Shown: one piece after another, positions 9,152-18,602 of the stretch | Numbering within the stretch: the first letter of the stretch is position 1 | Layout of the letters: each line of letters starts with the position of its first letter | Assembly: GCA_903834635.1 (NCBI GenBank) | Contig: CAILJO010000094.1 | Location: forward strand, 1-54,852 | DNA length: 54,852 bases | Source of the DNA: an uncultured Micrococcales bacterium | GTDB lineage: Bacteria > Actinomycetota > Actinomycetes > Actinomycetales > Microbacteriaceae | Reading direction: 5' to 3' | The notes under the pieces: generated by a model | The model's database searches: none | Told to the model about the DNA's origin: nothing | The model's input: the letters and a program-made list of their open reading frames with translations, nothing else | Position numbers and translations under genes: made by a program

Positions 9152-10075
9152 CTAAATCGCCAGCTTTTCTAGAACGCGAGTCAATTCCGCCGGGTGACGG
9201 CTATTGAATTCGACTTGAAGACCAGTGATTGGATGCACAAAACTCAGGCGCGTGGCATGCAACCATTGGTGTTCTATGCCAAGCTTGGCAGCCAGCTTTG
9301 GGTCGGCTCCGTACATGGTGTCACCGACTAGTGGATGCCTGAATTGCGAAAAATGAACTCGAATCTGGTGGGTGCGGCCCGTTTCAAGAATCACCTCGAG
9401 CAGCGAAGCCGAAGGAAAGGCTTCGATGGTTGAGTAGTGAGTGACCGATGGTTTGCCATCGGCCGATACCGTGAACTTGAACTCAGCCTTTGGGTGCCGA
9501 CCAATCGGCGCATCGATGGTTCCACTGGACGGGTCGGGATGCCCCTGGACCAGAGCGTGATAAACCTTGTGAACCTCGCGATCGCGAAACATTTGTTTTA
9601 GACGCGAATATGCGAGCTCTGACTTGGCTACAGTCATCAGTCCGCTTGTTCCTACGTCTAATCTCTGAACAATTCCGGCTCGCTCCTGAGCGCCCGAGGT
9701 CGTAACTTTAACCCCAAGCTGCAAAAGTGCACCTGAAACTGTTGGCCCGCTCCAACCAACCGACGGATGAGCGGCCACGCCCGCTGGCTTGTCGATCACG
9801 ACAATGTCATCGTCTTCAAAAACAATTCGAAAATCGTCAACCTCGACTGGCACGACCTCAAGCCTGTTGACCACCGGCGCAAGAGTTACTTCGAGCAAAG
9901 ATCCTTCGGCAATGCGATCGCTCTTGCCGAGCACCTTGCCATTGACCAGCACTCCCCCGCCGGCCAGCAGATCGGTGCAGGCAGACCTGGACATTCCTAG
10001 AAGTTTGGCTAACGCAACATCTGCGCGCTCGCCAGCCAACCCTTCGGGAACTTGCAAGAACCGAGTTTCACTCAT
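9152..10075 (-). CDS. rluD: Ribosomal large subunit pseudouridine synthase, RluD/RluA family
   Basis: Converts specific uridines of 23S rRNA to pseudouridine. From ATG 10075 it has 307 residues: an N-terminal S4 RNA-binding domain (about 18-75) and a catalytic domain with Asp140 in the RLDVGTSGL motif, plus the later GRTHQIRVH signature. I prefer ATG 10075 (MSETRF), which overlaps the lspA stop by 8 bp, over an in-frame start ten codons upstream inside lspA. It is translationally coupled to lspA and lies upstream of dnaE. The exact target uridines cannot be read from sequence, so RluD versus a sister family member is a best guess. Confidence 0.9.
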   Translation of the reverse strand: MSETRFLQVPEGLAGERADVALAKLLGMSRSACTDLLAGGGVLVNGKVLGKSDRIAEGSLLEVTLAPVVNRLEVVPVEVDDFRIVFEDDDIVVIDKPAGVAAHPSVGWSGPTVSGALLQLGVKVTTSGAQERAGIVQRLDVGTSGLMTVAKSELAYSRLKQMFRDREVHKVYHALVQGHPDPSSGTIDAPIGRHPKAEFKFTVSADGKPSVTHYSTIEAFPSASLLEVILETGRTHQIRVHFSQFRHPLVGDTMYGADPKLAAKLGIEHQWLHATRLSFVHPITGLQVEFNSRHPAELTRVLEKLAI

Positions 10076-10583
10076 GGGTGTTTGAAACTCCACCGATTTT
10101 GTCACCTAGAAGAATTCTGATGACCACGAACACCATTACTCCTGAGATGCACATGTCAGCGAAGTTGAAAATGGGAAAGTTGAATGGAATTTTGATGAAA
10201 TCAACCACTTGCCCGTTAGGAAAACCTGGTGACTTCGTGAGTCGATCAACTAGGTTTCCCGCCACTCCCCCGAGAAGCAATCCGGCTGAGATAGCCCATG
10301 TTGTGGTTTTCATTCGAGGTGAGAACCAAATCAAAACCAAAACGGCCACCGCTGATAGTGCAGTGAAAAACCAAGTTGCACCGAAGCCGATGCTGAACGC
10401 CGCCGAGTCGTTGAAGGTGAGATACCAGCCAAGCAAATCTCCGATGACGGGCACTCGGGTGTATGACTCAAGTTGACTCAGCGCGAGTGCCTTGGTGAAT
10501 TGATCTACCGCGACGATGCCTACGGCTAGCCCAAGCGTTAGCCAAACGCGCGTGTTCAGCCAAGAGTTTGTTGCCTTGGACAA
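10068..10583 (-). CDS. lspA: Lipoprotein signal peptidase LspA
   Basis: Membrane aspartyl protease that removes signal peptides from prolipoproteins after lipidation. It has 171 residues and about four transmembrane segments (near 14-34, 71-88, 95-112, 138-160). Catalytic aspartates are Asp113 in GNLVDR and Asp143 in FNFADM, both in their family motifs; VAVDQFTK near residue 25 is also conserved. It follows divIVA by 5 bp and overlaps rluD, so it is part of a divIVA-lspA-rluD operon. Confidence 0.96.
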   Translation of the reverse strand: MSKATNSWLNTRVWLTLGLAVGIVAVDQFTKALALSQLESYTRVPVIGDLLGWYLTFNDSAAFSIGFGATWFFTALSAVAVLVLIWFSPRMKTTTWAISAGLLLGGVAGNLVDRLTKSPGFPNGQVVDFIKIPFNFPIFNFADMCISGVMVFVVIRILLGDKIGGVSNTHE

Positions 10584-10588
10584 ACCAG

Positions 10589-11230
10589 CTACTCGCCGGT
10601 GATTCCGAGAATGGGGTTTGCCGCACTCGAGGAGTTAGGCGAAACTCGAGATTCTTCGATTTCAAGCAATTGGCTCTCGATGAACTGCTTGAGTTTAAGT
10701 CGGTATTCGCGTTCAAACGCTCCGAGCTCAGCGATTGAGTGCTCAATAAGTGCGCGCTCCTGCTCGAGACGAATGATGTCCGATTTGTGTTGCGCTTCGG
10801 CCTCGCGAATGATTCGCGCCGCTGTTGCATGGCCTTCGGCGATGAGCGCGTCACGCTTTGCTACACCTTCACGCACGTGCTCATCGTGAAGCTTGCGAGC
10901 AAGCTGAAGCAGGTTGTTGGTGTTGTTTCCATCAGTATTCGCGCCTTCAACAGCAGCCACCGGAAATGCGCTTACCTGAGGAACGATCGACTCGGCCGAA
11001 CTTTCAGAGGTGAGTTGGCTGGCGAGTCCGGCTCCTGAGCGGTTTAGTTCAGCGATTCGAGACTCGGCGGCAAGCAAACGCTGACGTAAGTCTTCGTTTT
11101 CTTGAGTGAGGCGTCGCAGCTCGACAACGATTTCGTCAAGAAAATCATCGACTTCGTCTTGGTCGTAACCCTCACGAAACTTGGTTGGTTGAAACCTCTT
11201 ATTGACTACATCTTCTGGAGTCAGGGACAT
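10589..11230 (-). CDS. divIVA: DivIVA/Wag31-like polar growth coiled-coil protein
   Basis: Cytoplasmic scaffold that marks curved membrane at poles and septa and directs polar wall growth in Actinobacteria. The 213-residue protein starts with the conserved membrane-binding DivIVA domain (LTPEDVVNKRF, then GYDQDEVDDFLDEI at residues 21-34) and continues as coiled coil (about 30-60 and 105-200). A GAAAGAGG ribosome site precedes the ATG, and a TAGATT -10-like element at 11253-11258 suggests an own promoter in the 123-bp gap to sepF. The yggT gene that normally stands in this gap in Actinobacteria is absent. Confidence 0.93.
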   Translation of the reverse strand: MSLTPEDVVNKRFQPTKFREGYDQDEVDDFLDEIVVELRRLTQENEDLRQRLLAAESRIAELNRSGAGLASQLTSESSAESIVPQVSAFPVAAVEGANTDGNNTNNLLQLARKLHDEHVREGVAKRDALIAEGHATAARIIREAEAQHKSDIIRLEQERALIEHSIAELGAFEREYRLKLKQFIESQLLEIEESRVSPNSSSAANPILGITGE

Positions 11231-11353
11231 CTCAAACCTCTTTCAATGGCTAAATCTAAGGGCTAGGTTATCAAACCAACCACACTTAAGCCCACGCAGA
11301 ACCTGTGAAGCCGGCGATGTGCAAAACTCTTTCGACCGTCAGGTCGTCCAAAG

Positions 11354-11779
11354 TTACGGTTGTACTAGGTCGTCAGAGTCGCCAGTAAGCTCGTCTTCAT
11401 CGTTCAAGTGAACGCTCTCAGGCGAGAGAACAAAGACTTTCGAAGTGATGCGCTTGATGTGCCCGTTCAGGCCCTCTTTGAGCCCCAACATGAAATAGAA
11501 CATCTTTTTTGCATCTGCTTCGCTGAGCGAAGCGATGTTGACGATTACGGGATAACCCTCACGGAACCAGGCCGCCAATTCCTGAGAGTCTTCGAAAGAC
11601 TTTGGGTCGAGCGAGTGAATCTCCATCGCTACATCGACCGGACGGCGGCTTCTAAGTGGGGTAACGCGCGGTGCGCGAGCGGCTGGCGCCGGGGCATCTT
11701 GGCTAGAAATCGGTGCCGAAACGGCCTGACCCTGTGAGTCGCCTAGGAAATAGCCTTTTGCTTTGTTGAACAGACTCAT
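11354..11779 (-). CDS. sepF: Cell division protein SepF
   Basis: Membrane-tethered ring protein that anchors FtsZ to the membrane; in Actinobacteria, which lack FtsA, it is the main anchor. The 141-residue protein has an N-terminal amphipathic segment, an Ala/Pro-rich linker (about 18-40) and the conserved SepF core (IVNIASLSEADA near residue 77 to VFVLSPESV near 120). GGAGG precedes the ATG. It lies between yggS and divIVA, as in other Actinobacteria. Confidence 0.95.
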   Translation of the reverse strand: MSLFNKAKGYFLGDSQGQAVSAPISSQDAPAPAARAPRVTPLRSRRPVDVAMEIHSLDPKSFEDSQELAAWFREGYPVIVNIASLSEADAKKMFYFMLGLKEGLNGHIKRITSKVFVLSPESVHLNDEDELTGDSDDLVQP

Positions 11780-11814
11780 GCAATCCTCCTCGGATAGGTA
11801 TTTTCAGGATATGT

Positions 11815-12507
11815 CTAGGCGGTGCGATTACCCGTTATTGCCGTTCCAATGCGAAGGTGTGTCGCGCCATAGGCTAAAGCGAGTTCAAAATCGGCAGACA
11901 TGCCAGCCGAGATGAACTTGGCCGTTGGGTCGAAGGTTTGAACGCGTTGAGACAGTTTTTGAACTAACTCAAAATCTCGTTCCTCTTCGCCGTCAAGGCT
12001 TGCGACAGCCATTACCCCAAGCAAACGCAACCCATTGGCGCTCAATACAGCCTCAGTAAATTTTTCCAATTCCAAGGGGTGAACACCACCCCGATTTTCA
12101 TCTTCGGTCAGGTTCACCTGAAGAAAAACGTCTAGGGCTTTGCTGCGCTCTTCGGTTGCTTTGATTAGAGCCTCAAGAAGTGAGCTGCGATCAACCGAGT
12201 GAACGACGTCTGCGTACTCGGCAACTCTTTTAGCCTTGTTGCTCTGCAACTGCCCCACAAAATGCCAAGTTGGCGACGGTTCTCCATGCAACATGGTCGC
12301 GAGCTGAGATGCCTTGGGTGCAGCCTCTTGGTCCCTGTTTTCACCGAAATCACGACAACCCAACGTATAAAGTTCGTGTGCCAGGTCAACGGGGTGATTC
12401 TTGGTAACTACCACCAGAGTGACTTCGGAGGGATCTCGCTCGAGCTCAAGTAACCGTGATGTGATCCTGTCTTTAACCGCCGCCAAGCGGTCGGCTAACA
12501 AGCTCAT
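11815..12507 (-). CDS. yggS: YggS family PLP homeostasis protein
   Basis: A single-domain alanine-racemase-fold protein that binds pyridoxal 5'-phosphate and keeps PLP and amino/keto acid pools in balance; it has no proven enzymatic activity. It has 230 residues, with the PLP lysine at Lys36 in VVVTKNHPVD, and conserved HFVGQLQSNK near residue 81 and HSVDR near 105. It begins directly next to the ftsZ stop codon. In many Actinobacteria a pgeF (YlmD/YfiH) gene stands between ftsZ and yggS; it is not here. Confidence 0.94.
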   Translation of the reverse strand: MSLLADRLAAVKDRITSRLLELERDPSEVTLVVVTKNHPVDLAHELYTLGCRDFGENRDQEAAPKASQLATMLHGEPSPTWHFVGQLQSNKAKRVAEYADVVHSVDRSSLLEALIKATEERSKALDVFLQVNLTEDENRGGVHPLELEKFTEAVLSANGLRLLGVMAVASLDGEEERDFELVQKLSQRVQTFDPTAKFISAGMSADFELALAYGATHLRIGTAITGNRTA

Positions 12508-13743
12508 TTAGCGCAGAAACTCTGGAATGTCGAGGTCATCTCCGAATGTGCCATCTTCAGACTGAGTTTGAAGATCAGCAATTACAGGAATGGCTGTTGT
12601 CGCCGTTGAAACCTCTTCAACTGCCTCTGCCGAAGTCGGCTCGGCAACGTCATCTTCTTCAAACCATGAACGGCTAGAAGAAGTTTCTGCTGGGGCGGCT
12701 GCAAACGCGGCTGGTGTTGACACAGGTTCGCGAACCGGAATCACCTCGGGCTTAGGAGCAGAGTAGGCCGGGCGGGCTGGACTGCGACGAATCTGGTTTG
12801 CATCGAAACCAGCAGCGATTACGGTCATACGAATTTCGTCGCCGAGGCTGTCATCAATGGTGCAGCCGAAAATGACGTTTGCTTGAGGGCTCACTGCCTC
12901 TTGCACAAGTCGAGCGGCTTCTGCGATTTCGTGGAGACCAATGTTTGAAGCGCCTTGGAACGACAGCAGCACTCCGTGTGCGCCATCAATGCTGGTTTCT
13001 AGCATTGGGCTCGAGATGGCAATCTCTGCGGCTCTAAGAGCGCGGTCTTCACCCTTCGCTGTTCCGATTCCCATCAGGGCTGTGCCTGCACCCTGCATGA
13101 CAGAACGTACGTCAGCAAAGTCGACGTTGATGAGACCTGGTACAGCAATCAGGTCGGTAATACCTTGCACACCTGACTTCAACACTTCGTCAGCAATTCC
13201 GAAGGCATCAACGAAACTTACAGTTCGAGAGTCAAGTTCAAGGAGTCGCTGGTTCGGGACAACGATCAACGTGTCGACTTCTTCACCCAGCGTTGCGATT
13301 CCCGCATCTGCCTGTGAGGCGCGACGAGGTCCTTCAAAGGCGAAAGGCTTGGTTACAACACCAACGGTCAAAGCGCCGCTCTGTTTGGCAATCCTGGCAA
13401 CGACAGGCGCAGCACCGGTTCCGGTGCCACCGCCCTCACCAGCGGTCACAAACACCATGTCAGCGCCTCGAATCGCTGCCTCAATCTCGTCAACGTGATC
13501 TTCGGCTGCGCGGCGACCGACCTCTGGGTCTGCTCCTGCTCCAAGCCCGCGAGTAAGTTCGCGCCCAATGTCAATCTTGACGTCAGCAGCACTCAAAAGC
13601 AGCTGCTGAGCATCGGTGTTGATGGCAATGAACTCAACACCGCGCAGGCCGGCATCGATCATTCGGTTTACGGCGTTGACGCCACCACCGCCGACGCCCA
13701 CTACCTTGATTACAGCCAAGTAGTTGTTGCTAAGACCAGCCAC
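12508..13743 (-). CDS. ftsZ: Cell division GTPase FtsZ
   Basis: Tubulin-like GTPase that forms the Z-ring. It has 411 residues: the nucleotide-binding core with GGGTGTG at 104-110, the T7 catalytic loop with Asp208 and Asp211 (NVDFADVR), a variable linker (about 315-395) and the conserved C-terminal peptide DLDIPEFLR that binds SepF and FtsW. The start is GTG at 13743 with GGAGG six to seven bases upstream. The 134-bp gap before it (13744-13877) separates it from ftsQ and contains an inverted repeat CTTAAACC...GGTTCAAG (13774-13809) and a TATAAC hexamer, so an own promoter is likely. Confidence 0.98.
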   Translation of the reverse strand: MAGLSNNYLAVIKVVGVGGGGVNAVNRMIDAGLRGVEFIAINTDAQQLLLSAADVKIDIGRELTRGLGAGADPEVGRRAAEDHVDEIEAAIRGADMVFVTAGEGGGTGTGAAPVVARIAKQSGALTVGVVTKPFAFEGPRRASQADAGIATLGEEVDTLIVVPNQRLLELDSRTVSFVDAFGIADEVLKSGVQGITDLIAVPGLINVDFADVRSVMQGAGTALMGIGTAKGEDRALRAAEIAISSPMLETSIDGAHGVLLSFQGASNIGLHEIAEAARLVQEAVSPQANVIFGCTIDDSLGDEIRMTVIAAGFDANQIRRSPARPAYSAPKPEVIPVREPVSTPAAFAAAPAETSSSRSWFEEDDVAEPTSAEAVEEVSTATTAIPVIADLQTQSEDGTFGDDLDIPEFLR

Positions 13744-13773
13744 GTTGTTCCTCCAGTTCCAGCCACCTCGAAC

Positions 13774-13809
13774 CTTAAACCTCTTGCTGAGGCTTAATGA
13801 GGGTTCAAG
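13774..13809. promoter_or_regulatory. Inverted repeat in the ftsZ upstream region
   Basis: CTTAAACC (13774-13781) and GGTTCAAG (13802-13809) form an imperfect inverted repeat with a 20-bp spacer, 31-66 bp upstream of the ftsZ GTG. The right arm, extended to GGTTCAAGT, recurs upstream of the merR gene at 44168-44176. A MerR-type activator such as FtsR (encoded at 44245-44949) is a plausible ligand; that is inference. Confidence 0.4.
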
Positions 13810-13877
13810 TTATATGACCGCGCCAGAAAAGTACGCCGAAGTGGGTGCAATTCGCGTGAGGCTGGGTGGCGTGTCGC

Positions 13878-14795
13878 CTAATACCGAACCGTAGGAGCGT
13901 TTGGTGACGACACATCGTAGGTAACACGATCGTTTTTGCTTTGATTCTTGATTAACGCTGCCAAAACCTTCGACTTAAGAACCGCATTGGACTTGTCACC
14001 CCAAACAACCTTTTGCCCGGCATAACCTCTTAGCCTGAACGTCACGTTGTCGGTGCTTTTGACGGTCATGACAGCGATTTGCGAAAGCATTTTTTCGGGC
14101 AACGCTAAGAGCACACTGATTGCAGTTTTATAAGTTTCACTTTGAGCGGGGGTGCCTTTGATGTCTAAAACGGGCAAAAGATCTGTTCTGCTGGCCGAAC
14201 CCACTTTCACACCAGCGGGGTCAAAGTAAGAAAACGATCCACCTTGGAAAACTATGGCAATCGGTGTTCTCTCAACAACGCGAATCATCAGAGTGTGCGG
14301 GGGTTGGCTGATTAGCGAAAATGACTCAATTAGGGTGAACTTTTTCAAAGAATCAGCGATGTCTGAGTTGGCCACCTGAGGCAAGGGTCGACCCAACTGA
14401 CCTTTTAGAGCTGTCACCAGCGCCTTATGACTTACCCTTTGGTTTCCGGTCACAATTATTTTTTGCACCGCAAGAAGAGGGCTGTAGACGGCTGCTGCCA
14501 CCAAAATCAAAAGCAAAGCAATAGAAATCAGCGATGAACCAATTGCATAACGCTTAAATTTGCCAACTTTGCGATAGTCATCAAGGCGACTAACCGCCTG
14601 TGACGTTGATTTCGCGCGACGAGTTGCAACTTTGGCAATGATGTTCTGGTGCCTAACCTGAGAACTTATTGCCTTGCGATTTTTGGCTACCCGATTGCCG
14701 CCTACTGGAGGTCGCAAGACTTGCTCTGAACGAGCAGGCTTCTGCTTTTTGCCAGCAGGCGCAGTTGACCGCGACGGCGAACTTGGCTTCTTCAA
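13878..14795 (-). CDS. ftsQ: Cell division protein FtsQ
   Basis: Bitopic divisome protein that links early and late division proteins. Its 305 residues comprise a very basic, Lys/Arg-rich cytoplasmic N-terminus of about 82 residues, one transmembrane helix (about 85-105), a POTRA domain (about 108-178, starting VQKIIVTGNQRVS) and the FtsQ beta domain. The only in-frame start after the murC stop is a TTG at 14795; the N-terminus is therefore uncertain. It sits between murC and ftsZ as usual. Confidence 0.92.
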   Translation of the reverse strand: MKKPSSPSRSTAPAGKKQKPARSEQVLRPPVGGNRVAKNRKAISSQVRHQNIIAKVATRRAKSTSQAVSRLDDYRKVGKFKRYAIGSSLISIALLLILVAAAVYSPLLAVQKIIVTGNQRVSHKALVTALKGQLGRPLPQVANSDIADSLKKFTLIESFSLISQPPHTLMIRVVERTPIAIVFQGGSFSYFDPAGVKVGSASRTDLLPVLDIKGTPAQSETYKTAISVLLALPEKMLSQIAVMTVKSTDNVTFRLRGYAGQKVVWGDKSNAVLKSKVLAALIKNQSKNDRVTYDVSSPNAPTVRY

Positions 14796-14801
14796 CTCGA
14801 G

Positions 14802-16190
14802 CTACTTTTCAAGTGCGCTGAGTAACGCAGGAACCATGCGATAGACATCGCCGCAACCCATAGTGATGATGAAGTCACCAGTGCTGGCCAAAGATGCCGC
14901 GATGGCGGGTGCATCTTCCCACAGAGGAACATAGTGAACCTTAGTTTGGTCGTCGAAAGAGTCGCTGACCATAGCACCGGTCACTCCAGGCTCAGGGTCT
15001 TCGCGAGCCGCATATATGTCGAGGACCACAACTTGGTCGCTGAGCGACAACGCCTGAGCAAATTCACGATGCATTAGGCGGGTTCGGCTGTAGAGGTGGG
15101 GTTGGAAAACAGTCACCAACTTGCCTTCACCCACTACCGCTCTGGCCGCTTTCAAAGCAGCCTCAACCTCGGTCGGGTGATGCGCAAAATCGTCGTAAAC
15201 CTTTACACCTCGACGTTCACCATGAAGCTCGAAGCGGCGCTCGGTGCCACCAAAGGTCTCAATTGCACGAAGAGACTTTTCGGCATCAAAACCAAGTCCT
15301 ACCAATACGGCTAGCGCTCCGGCAGCGTTTAGGGCATTGTGGTCACCCGGAACTCTAAGCTCGGCACCGAGGATTTTTCCATCGTAGTCAACCTCGAAGC
15401 TAACTCGAGGCCCAGATGCATCGACGTGCGTTAAACGAACCGACGCATTGGCGGCTTTACCGAACGTCAGAATCCGCTTAGAACTCAGCAAGTTCGACAC
15501 TCTGACCGCTCCGGGGTCATCGGCGCTGATTGCAACAAATTCCTTGGCCGCCTGAGCAAACTTTGCAAACTCAGCCTCAAAGGCCTCAAGGCTGCCATAG
15601 TGGTCTAAGTGATCTGGGTCGACATTAGTTATCAAGGCGATGGCCGTTTCATAGTGCAAGAACGAGCCATCTGATTCATCAGCTTCGATTACGAAAAGGT
15701 CGTCCTTGCCTGCACCCGACGAAGCGCCGAGTGCCTGGATTACTCCCCCGTTTACGAACGACGGGTCAACCCCAAGTTCAAGCAGAGCGGTGATAATCAT
15801 TCCCGTGCTTGTCGTCTTTCCGTGAGCTCCGGCTACGGCAATGAGTCGGTGCTTGGTCGTCAAATAAGCTAGCGCCTGCGAGCGGTGAATCACTGGGATG
15901 CCGCGCTGCTGGGCCAGAAGATATTCGGGGTTGGTTGGCCACAAAGCAGAAGTCACCACGACCGTGTCTGGGTTTCCGAGATGCGCCTCGTCATGGCCGA
16001 TGAAAATTTCGGCTCCAAGTTGCCTGAGCGCAGCAACATTAGAAGTGTCTCTAAGGTCGCTGCCGGTTACCTTGTGGCCCATGCCCAAAAGAATGCGCGC
16101 GATACCGCTCATTCCCGAGCCGCCAATGCCAATGAAGTGCACAGTTCCCAGGTCGGCAGGCACGGGTTGCGAAAAGTCAGGCTTAATCAT
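14802..16190 (-). CDS. murC: UDP-N-acetylmuramate--L-alanine ligase MurC
   Basis: Adds L-alanine to UDP-MurNAc, the first step of stem-peptide synthesis, using ATP. At 462 residues it has the three Mur ligase domains: a UDP-binding Rossmann domain with GIGGSGMSG at 21-29, the ATP P-loop GAHGKTT at 121-127, the NVDPDHLD motif near 198, and [10 protein letters not shown] near the start of the C-terminal domain. It follows murG by 40 bp. Confidence 0.97.
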   Translation of the reverse strand: MIKPDFSQPVPADLGTVHFIGIGGSGMSGIARILLGMGHKVTGSDLRDTSNVAALRQLGAEIFIGHDEAHLGNPDTVVVTSALWPTNPEYLLAQQRGIPVIHRSQALAYLTTKHRLIAVAGAHGKTTSTGMIITALLELGVDPSFVNGGVIQALGASSGAGKDDLFVIEADESDGSFLHYETAIALITNVDPDHLDHYGSLEAFEAEFAKFAQAAKEFVAISADDPGAVRVSNLLSSKRILTFGKAANASVRLTHVDASGPRVSFEVDYDGKILGAELRVPGDHNALNAAGALAVLVGLGFDAEKSLRAIETFGGTERRFELHGERRGVKVYDDFAHHPTEVEAALKAARAVVGEGKLVTVFQPHLYSRTRLMHREFAQALSLSDQVVVLDIYAAREDPEPGVTGAMVSDSFDDQTKVHYVPLWEDAPAIAASLASTGDFIITMGCGDVYRMVPALLSALEK

Positions 16191-16230
16191 TGGTTCTCCA
16201 TTTTGAACATTAGACGGGCTGCACCAAGGC

Positions 16231-17304
16231 TCAGTGCTTCAACACGCCTTGAACGAGTTTGTATAGACGCTCGGTGCCGTCGGCAGTGCCTGCGTTTTTG
16301 GCTGCGGCTGACATTTGCTTCATCCTCTTAGTGCTCGACAGCAAAGGAATTAGAACATCTTTGACATAGTCAGCAGTGAACAATGAGTCTTTTACAACGA
16401 CGCCTCCCCCTGCCGAAGCCAAATTCGCAACGTTTAGTTCCTGCTCTCCGTTGCCAACCGGATAAGGAACATAGACGGCCGGTAGTCCAACAGCGGCGAA
16501 TTCGCTAACGGTGGATGCACCAGCTCGAGCCACCGCAAAATCGGCAGCGGCGATTGCTAGATCCATGCGGTCACAGTAGGCAATACGGCAGTAGCCGTTG
16601 AGGTGAAGTGGTTCTAGATCACTTCGGCCGCCAACGATGTGCAACACCTGGACACCTGCAGCCTGGAGTGCAGGTCGACTCTGCTCGAGTGTTTCATTCA
16701 ACCGCTTAGCTCCTAGGGAGCCGCCGGTGACCAAAAGAGTAACGGTGTCGGTCTGCAATCCGAAATGTTTCCGGGCATCAACCACGTTTTTGGTTTCAAC
16801 CAAGCGTGCAATCTCAGAACGAAGAGGCATGCCAACAAACGTTGCGTTTGAAATCGGCGTGGACTCGAAAGCGACACCAACCGCATTGGCGTATTTCGCA
16901 GCGCGACGATTAGCCATTCCTGGCAACGCGTTGGCCTCGTGCACAACTATGGGCGTCTTAGTTTTTCTAGCCGCTTCATAGGCCGGCGCACTTGCATAGC
17001 CACCGAAGCCAACGACTACATCGACTCGCTCGTCTCGGATTAGCCGGACCACGCGTTCCACGGCAGAAGCAAACTTGAGAGGGAACTTGAGCGCATAAAG
17101 ATTCAGCTTGCGAGGAAACGGCAATCGATCAATAGTCTCCAGACGATAGCCTCGCTCCGGCACTAACCTAGCCTCTAGTCCTTCAGCTGTTCCTAGAGCG
17201 ATCACTTTTGCACCTGGATCACGAACTATGATTTCATCGGCTAGCGCCAAGAGTGGATTCACATGACCAGCTGTTCCGCCCCCTGCCAATAAATATGTAG
17301 TCAT
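16231..17304 (-). CDS. murG: Undecaprenyl-PP-MurNAc-pentapeptide GlcNAc transferase MurG
   Basis: Peripheral membrane GT-B glycosyltransferase that turns lipid I into lipid II. The 357-residue protein begins with the glycine-rich [10 protein letters not shown] loop (residues 8-17), carries GFGGYAS and HEANALPG in the acceptor half and a second glycine-rich loop, [11 protein letters not shown], near residue 193 in the UDP-GlcNAc half. Its ATG overlaps the ftsW stop as ATGA, indicating translational coupling. Confidence 0.97.
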   Translation of the reverse strand: MTTYLLAGGGTAGHVNPLLALADEIIVRDPGAKVIALGTAEGLEARLVPERGYRLETIDRLPFPRKLNLYALKFPLKFASAVERVVRLIRDERVDVVVGFGGYASAPAYEAARKTKTPIVVHEANALPGMANRRAAKYANAVGVAFESTPISNATFVGMPLRSEIARLVETKNVVDARKHFGLQTDTVTLLVTGGSLGAKRLNETLEQSRPALQAAGVQVLHIVGGRSDLEPLHLNGYCRIAYCDRMDLAIAAADFAVARAGASTVSEFAAVGLPAVYVPYPVGNGEQELNVANLASAGGGVVVKDSLFTADYVKDVLIPLLSSTKRMKQMSAAAKNAGTADGTERLYKLVQGVLKH

Positions 17305-18602
17305 CGGGACCGACCTATGCGTCGAGGAGTTGCATGATTTTCACGTTCGATTGCGAGCACAACACCGATGGCCATGAGCGAGGCGAGAATCGACGAACCT
17401 CCTGAGGAAATCAACGGCAGTGGCACGCCGAGCACAGGAAGGAGAGTCAAAACCACTGCGATGTTTGTGAAAGATTGCAATGACAGCCAGAGCATGACAC
17501 CGAGCACGACCAGTCGCTTGAAAAGATCGTCGGTTCTAAGTGCAATCCTGATCAAAATAAGTGCCATAAACACGATCAAGAGAATCACGATCACGCAACC
17601 GATTAGACCCATCTCTTCACCAATAATGGCAAAAATAAAGTCATTTTCGGCTTCGGGAATCCACGACCACTTGAGCTGCGACTGCCCTAGACCAACGCCA
17701 GGAATTCCTCCAGCGGCGAATGCCCAAACACCGTGAGTTGTCTGCCAACCATAGTCGTTTGGGTCCGGTGCAGTCGGGTTCAGCCAGGCCATAACTCGCC
17801 CCCAACGTGACGAAGAAGACCTCATGATTACCGGAACAGCGATGGCTGCACCAATCAGCACCCAGTAAGTGAGCTTGCGTGGCATGCCCGAAAGCACGGT
17901 CATACCGAACAATATCATGGCCATAATAATGACGGTTCCAACATCTTTGCCGGCAGCAACAAATGCCATGATGACTGCGCCAGAAATGCCGACAATCATC
18001 CAAGTTTCTTTTGGTTCGTGAAGTTCATGGCGTTTCGAATTAATGAACTGTGCCGTGAGCAAAATCATGCCTAGCTTCAAAAACTCCGAAGGCTGCAGGG
18101 TGAAACCGAGAATACGAATCCAGTTCTTATTTCCGTTTACCGATACGCCGAGCGGAGTAAAGACCACCAAAATTTGAATCACGAGAGCAATAAGAGTCAG
18201 CGGCGTCATCATTTTTCTAACGAAGGCAGAGTTGGCTAGCGAAATTAGCCCCATGAATACAAGCCCCAACAAAGCTGCCAAGAACTGCTTGCCGAAGATG
18301 CCAAACGGGTTGTCATCCTGACGCATTGAATCAACAAAGGACGATGAAAGAACCATGACAACACCAAACGTCACCATGAACAATGTCGACCCAAGTAACA
18401 AATAGAACTCGAGGGATTGGGCGTGCAATATCTTGCGAACAAGCCCCTTAGACGCGTCTCCGACCGCGGTCAAACGAGTCTGGGCGTTTTGACGCGAGCG
18501 TCCGGCTCGTTTAGCCTCGCCATTTTGTGCCGGTTTCCGAATTGGCCTTATCACCTTCGGAGAAGCGCCTCGAGGCTGTGGACCTTTAGTGGTTTGTGCC
18601 AT
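17301..18602 (-). CDS. ftsW: Septal peptidoglycan polymerase FtsW (SEDS family)
   Basis: Integral membrane glycosyltransferase that polymerises lipid II at the septum together with FtsI. It has 433 residues with a basic cytoplasmic N-terminus of about 70 residues and about ten transmembrane helices. The SEDS signatures PSEFLKLGMILL, GVGLGQSQ and PEAENDFIFAIIGEE are present. The start codon overlaps the murD stop (TAATG) and its stop overlaps the murG start (ATGA). Its location in the dcw cluster next to murD and murG favours FtsW over RodA. Confidence 0.96.
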   Translation of the reverse strand: MAQTTKGPQPRGASPKVIRPIRKPAQNGEAKRAGRSRQNAQTRLTAVGDASKGLVRKILHAQSLEFYLLLGSTLFMVTFGVVMVLSSSFVDSMRQDDNPFGIFGKQFLAALLGLVFMGLISLANSAFVRKMMTPLTLIALVIQILVVFTPLGVSVNGNKNWIRILGFTLQPSEFLKLGMILLTAQFINSKRHELHEPKETWMIVGISGAVIMAFVAAGKDVGTVIIMAMILFGMTVLSGMPRKLTYWVLIGAAIAVPVIMRSSSSRWGRVMAWLNPTAPDPNDYGWQTTHGVWAFAAGGIPGVGLGQSQLKWSWIPEAENDFIFAIIGEEMGLIGCVIVILLIVFMALILIRIALRTDDLFKRLVVLGVMLWLSLQSFTNIAVVLTLLPVLGVPLPLISSGGSSILASLMAIGVVLAIERENHATPRRIGRSR

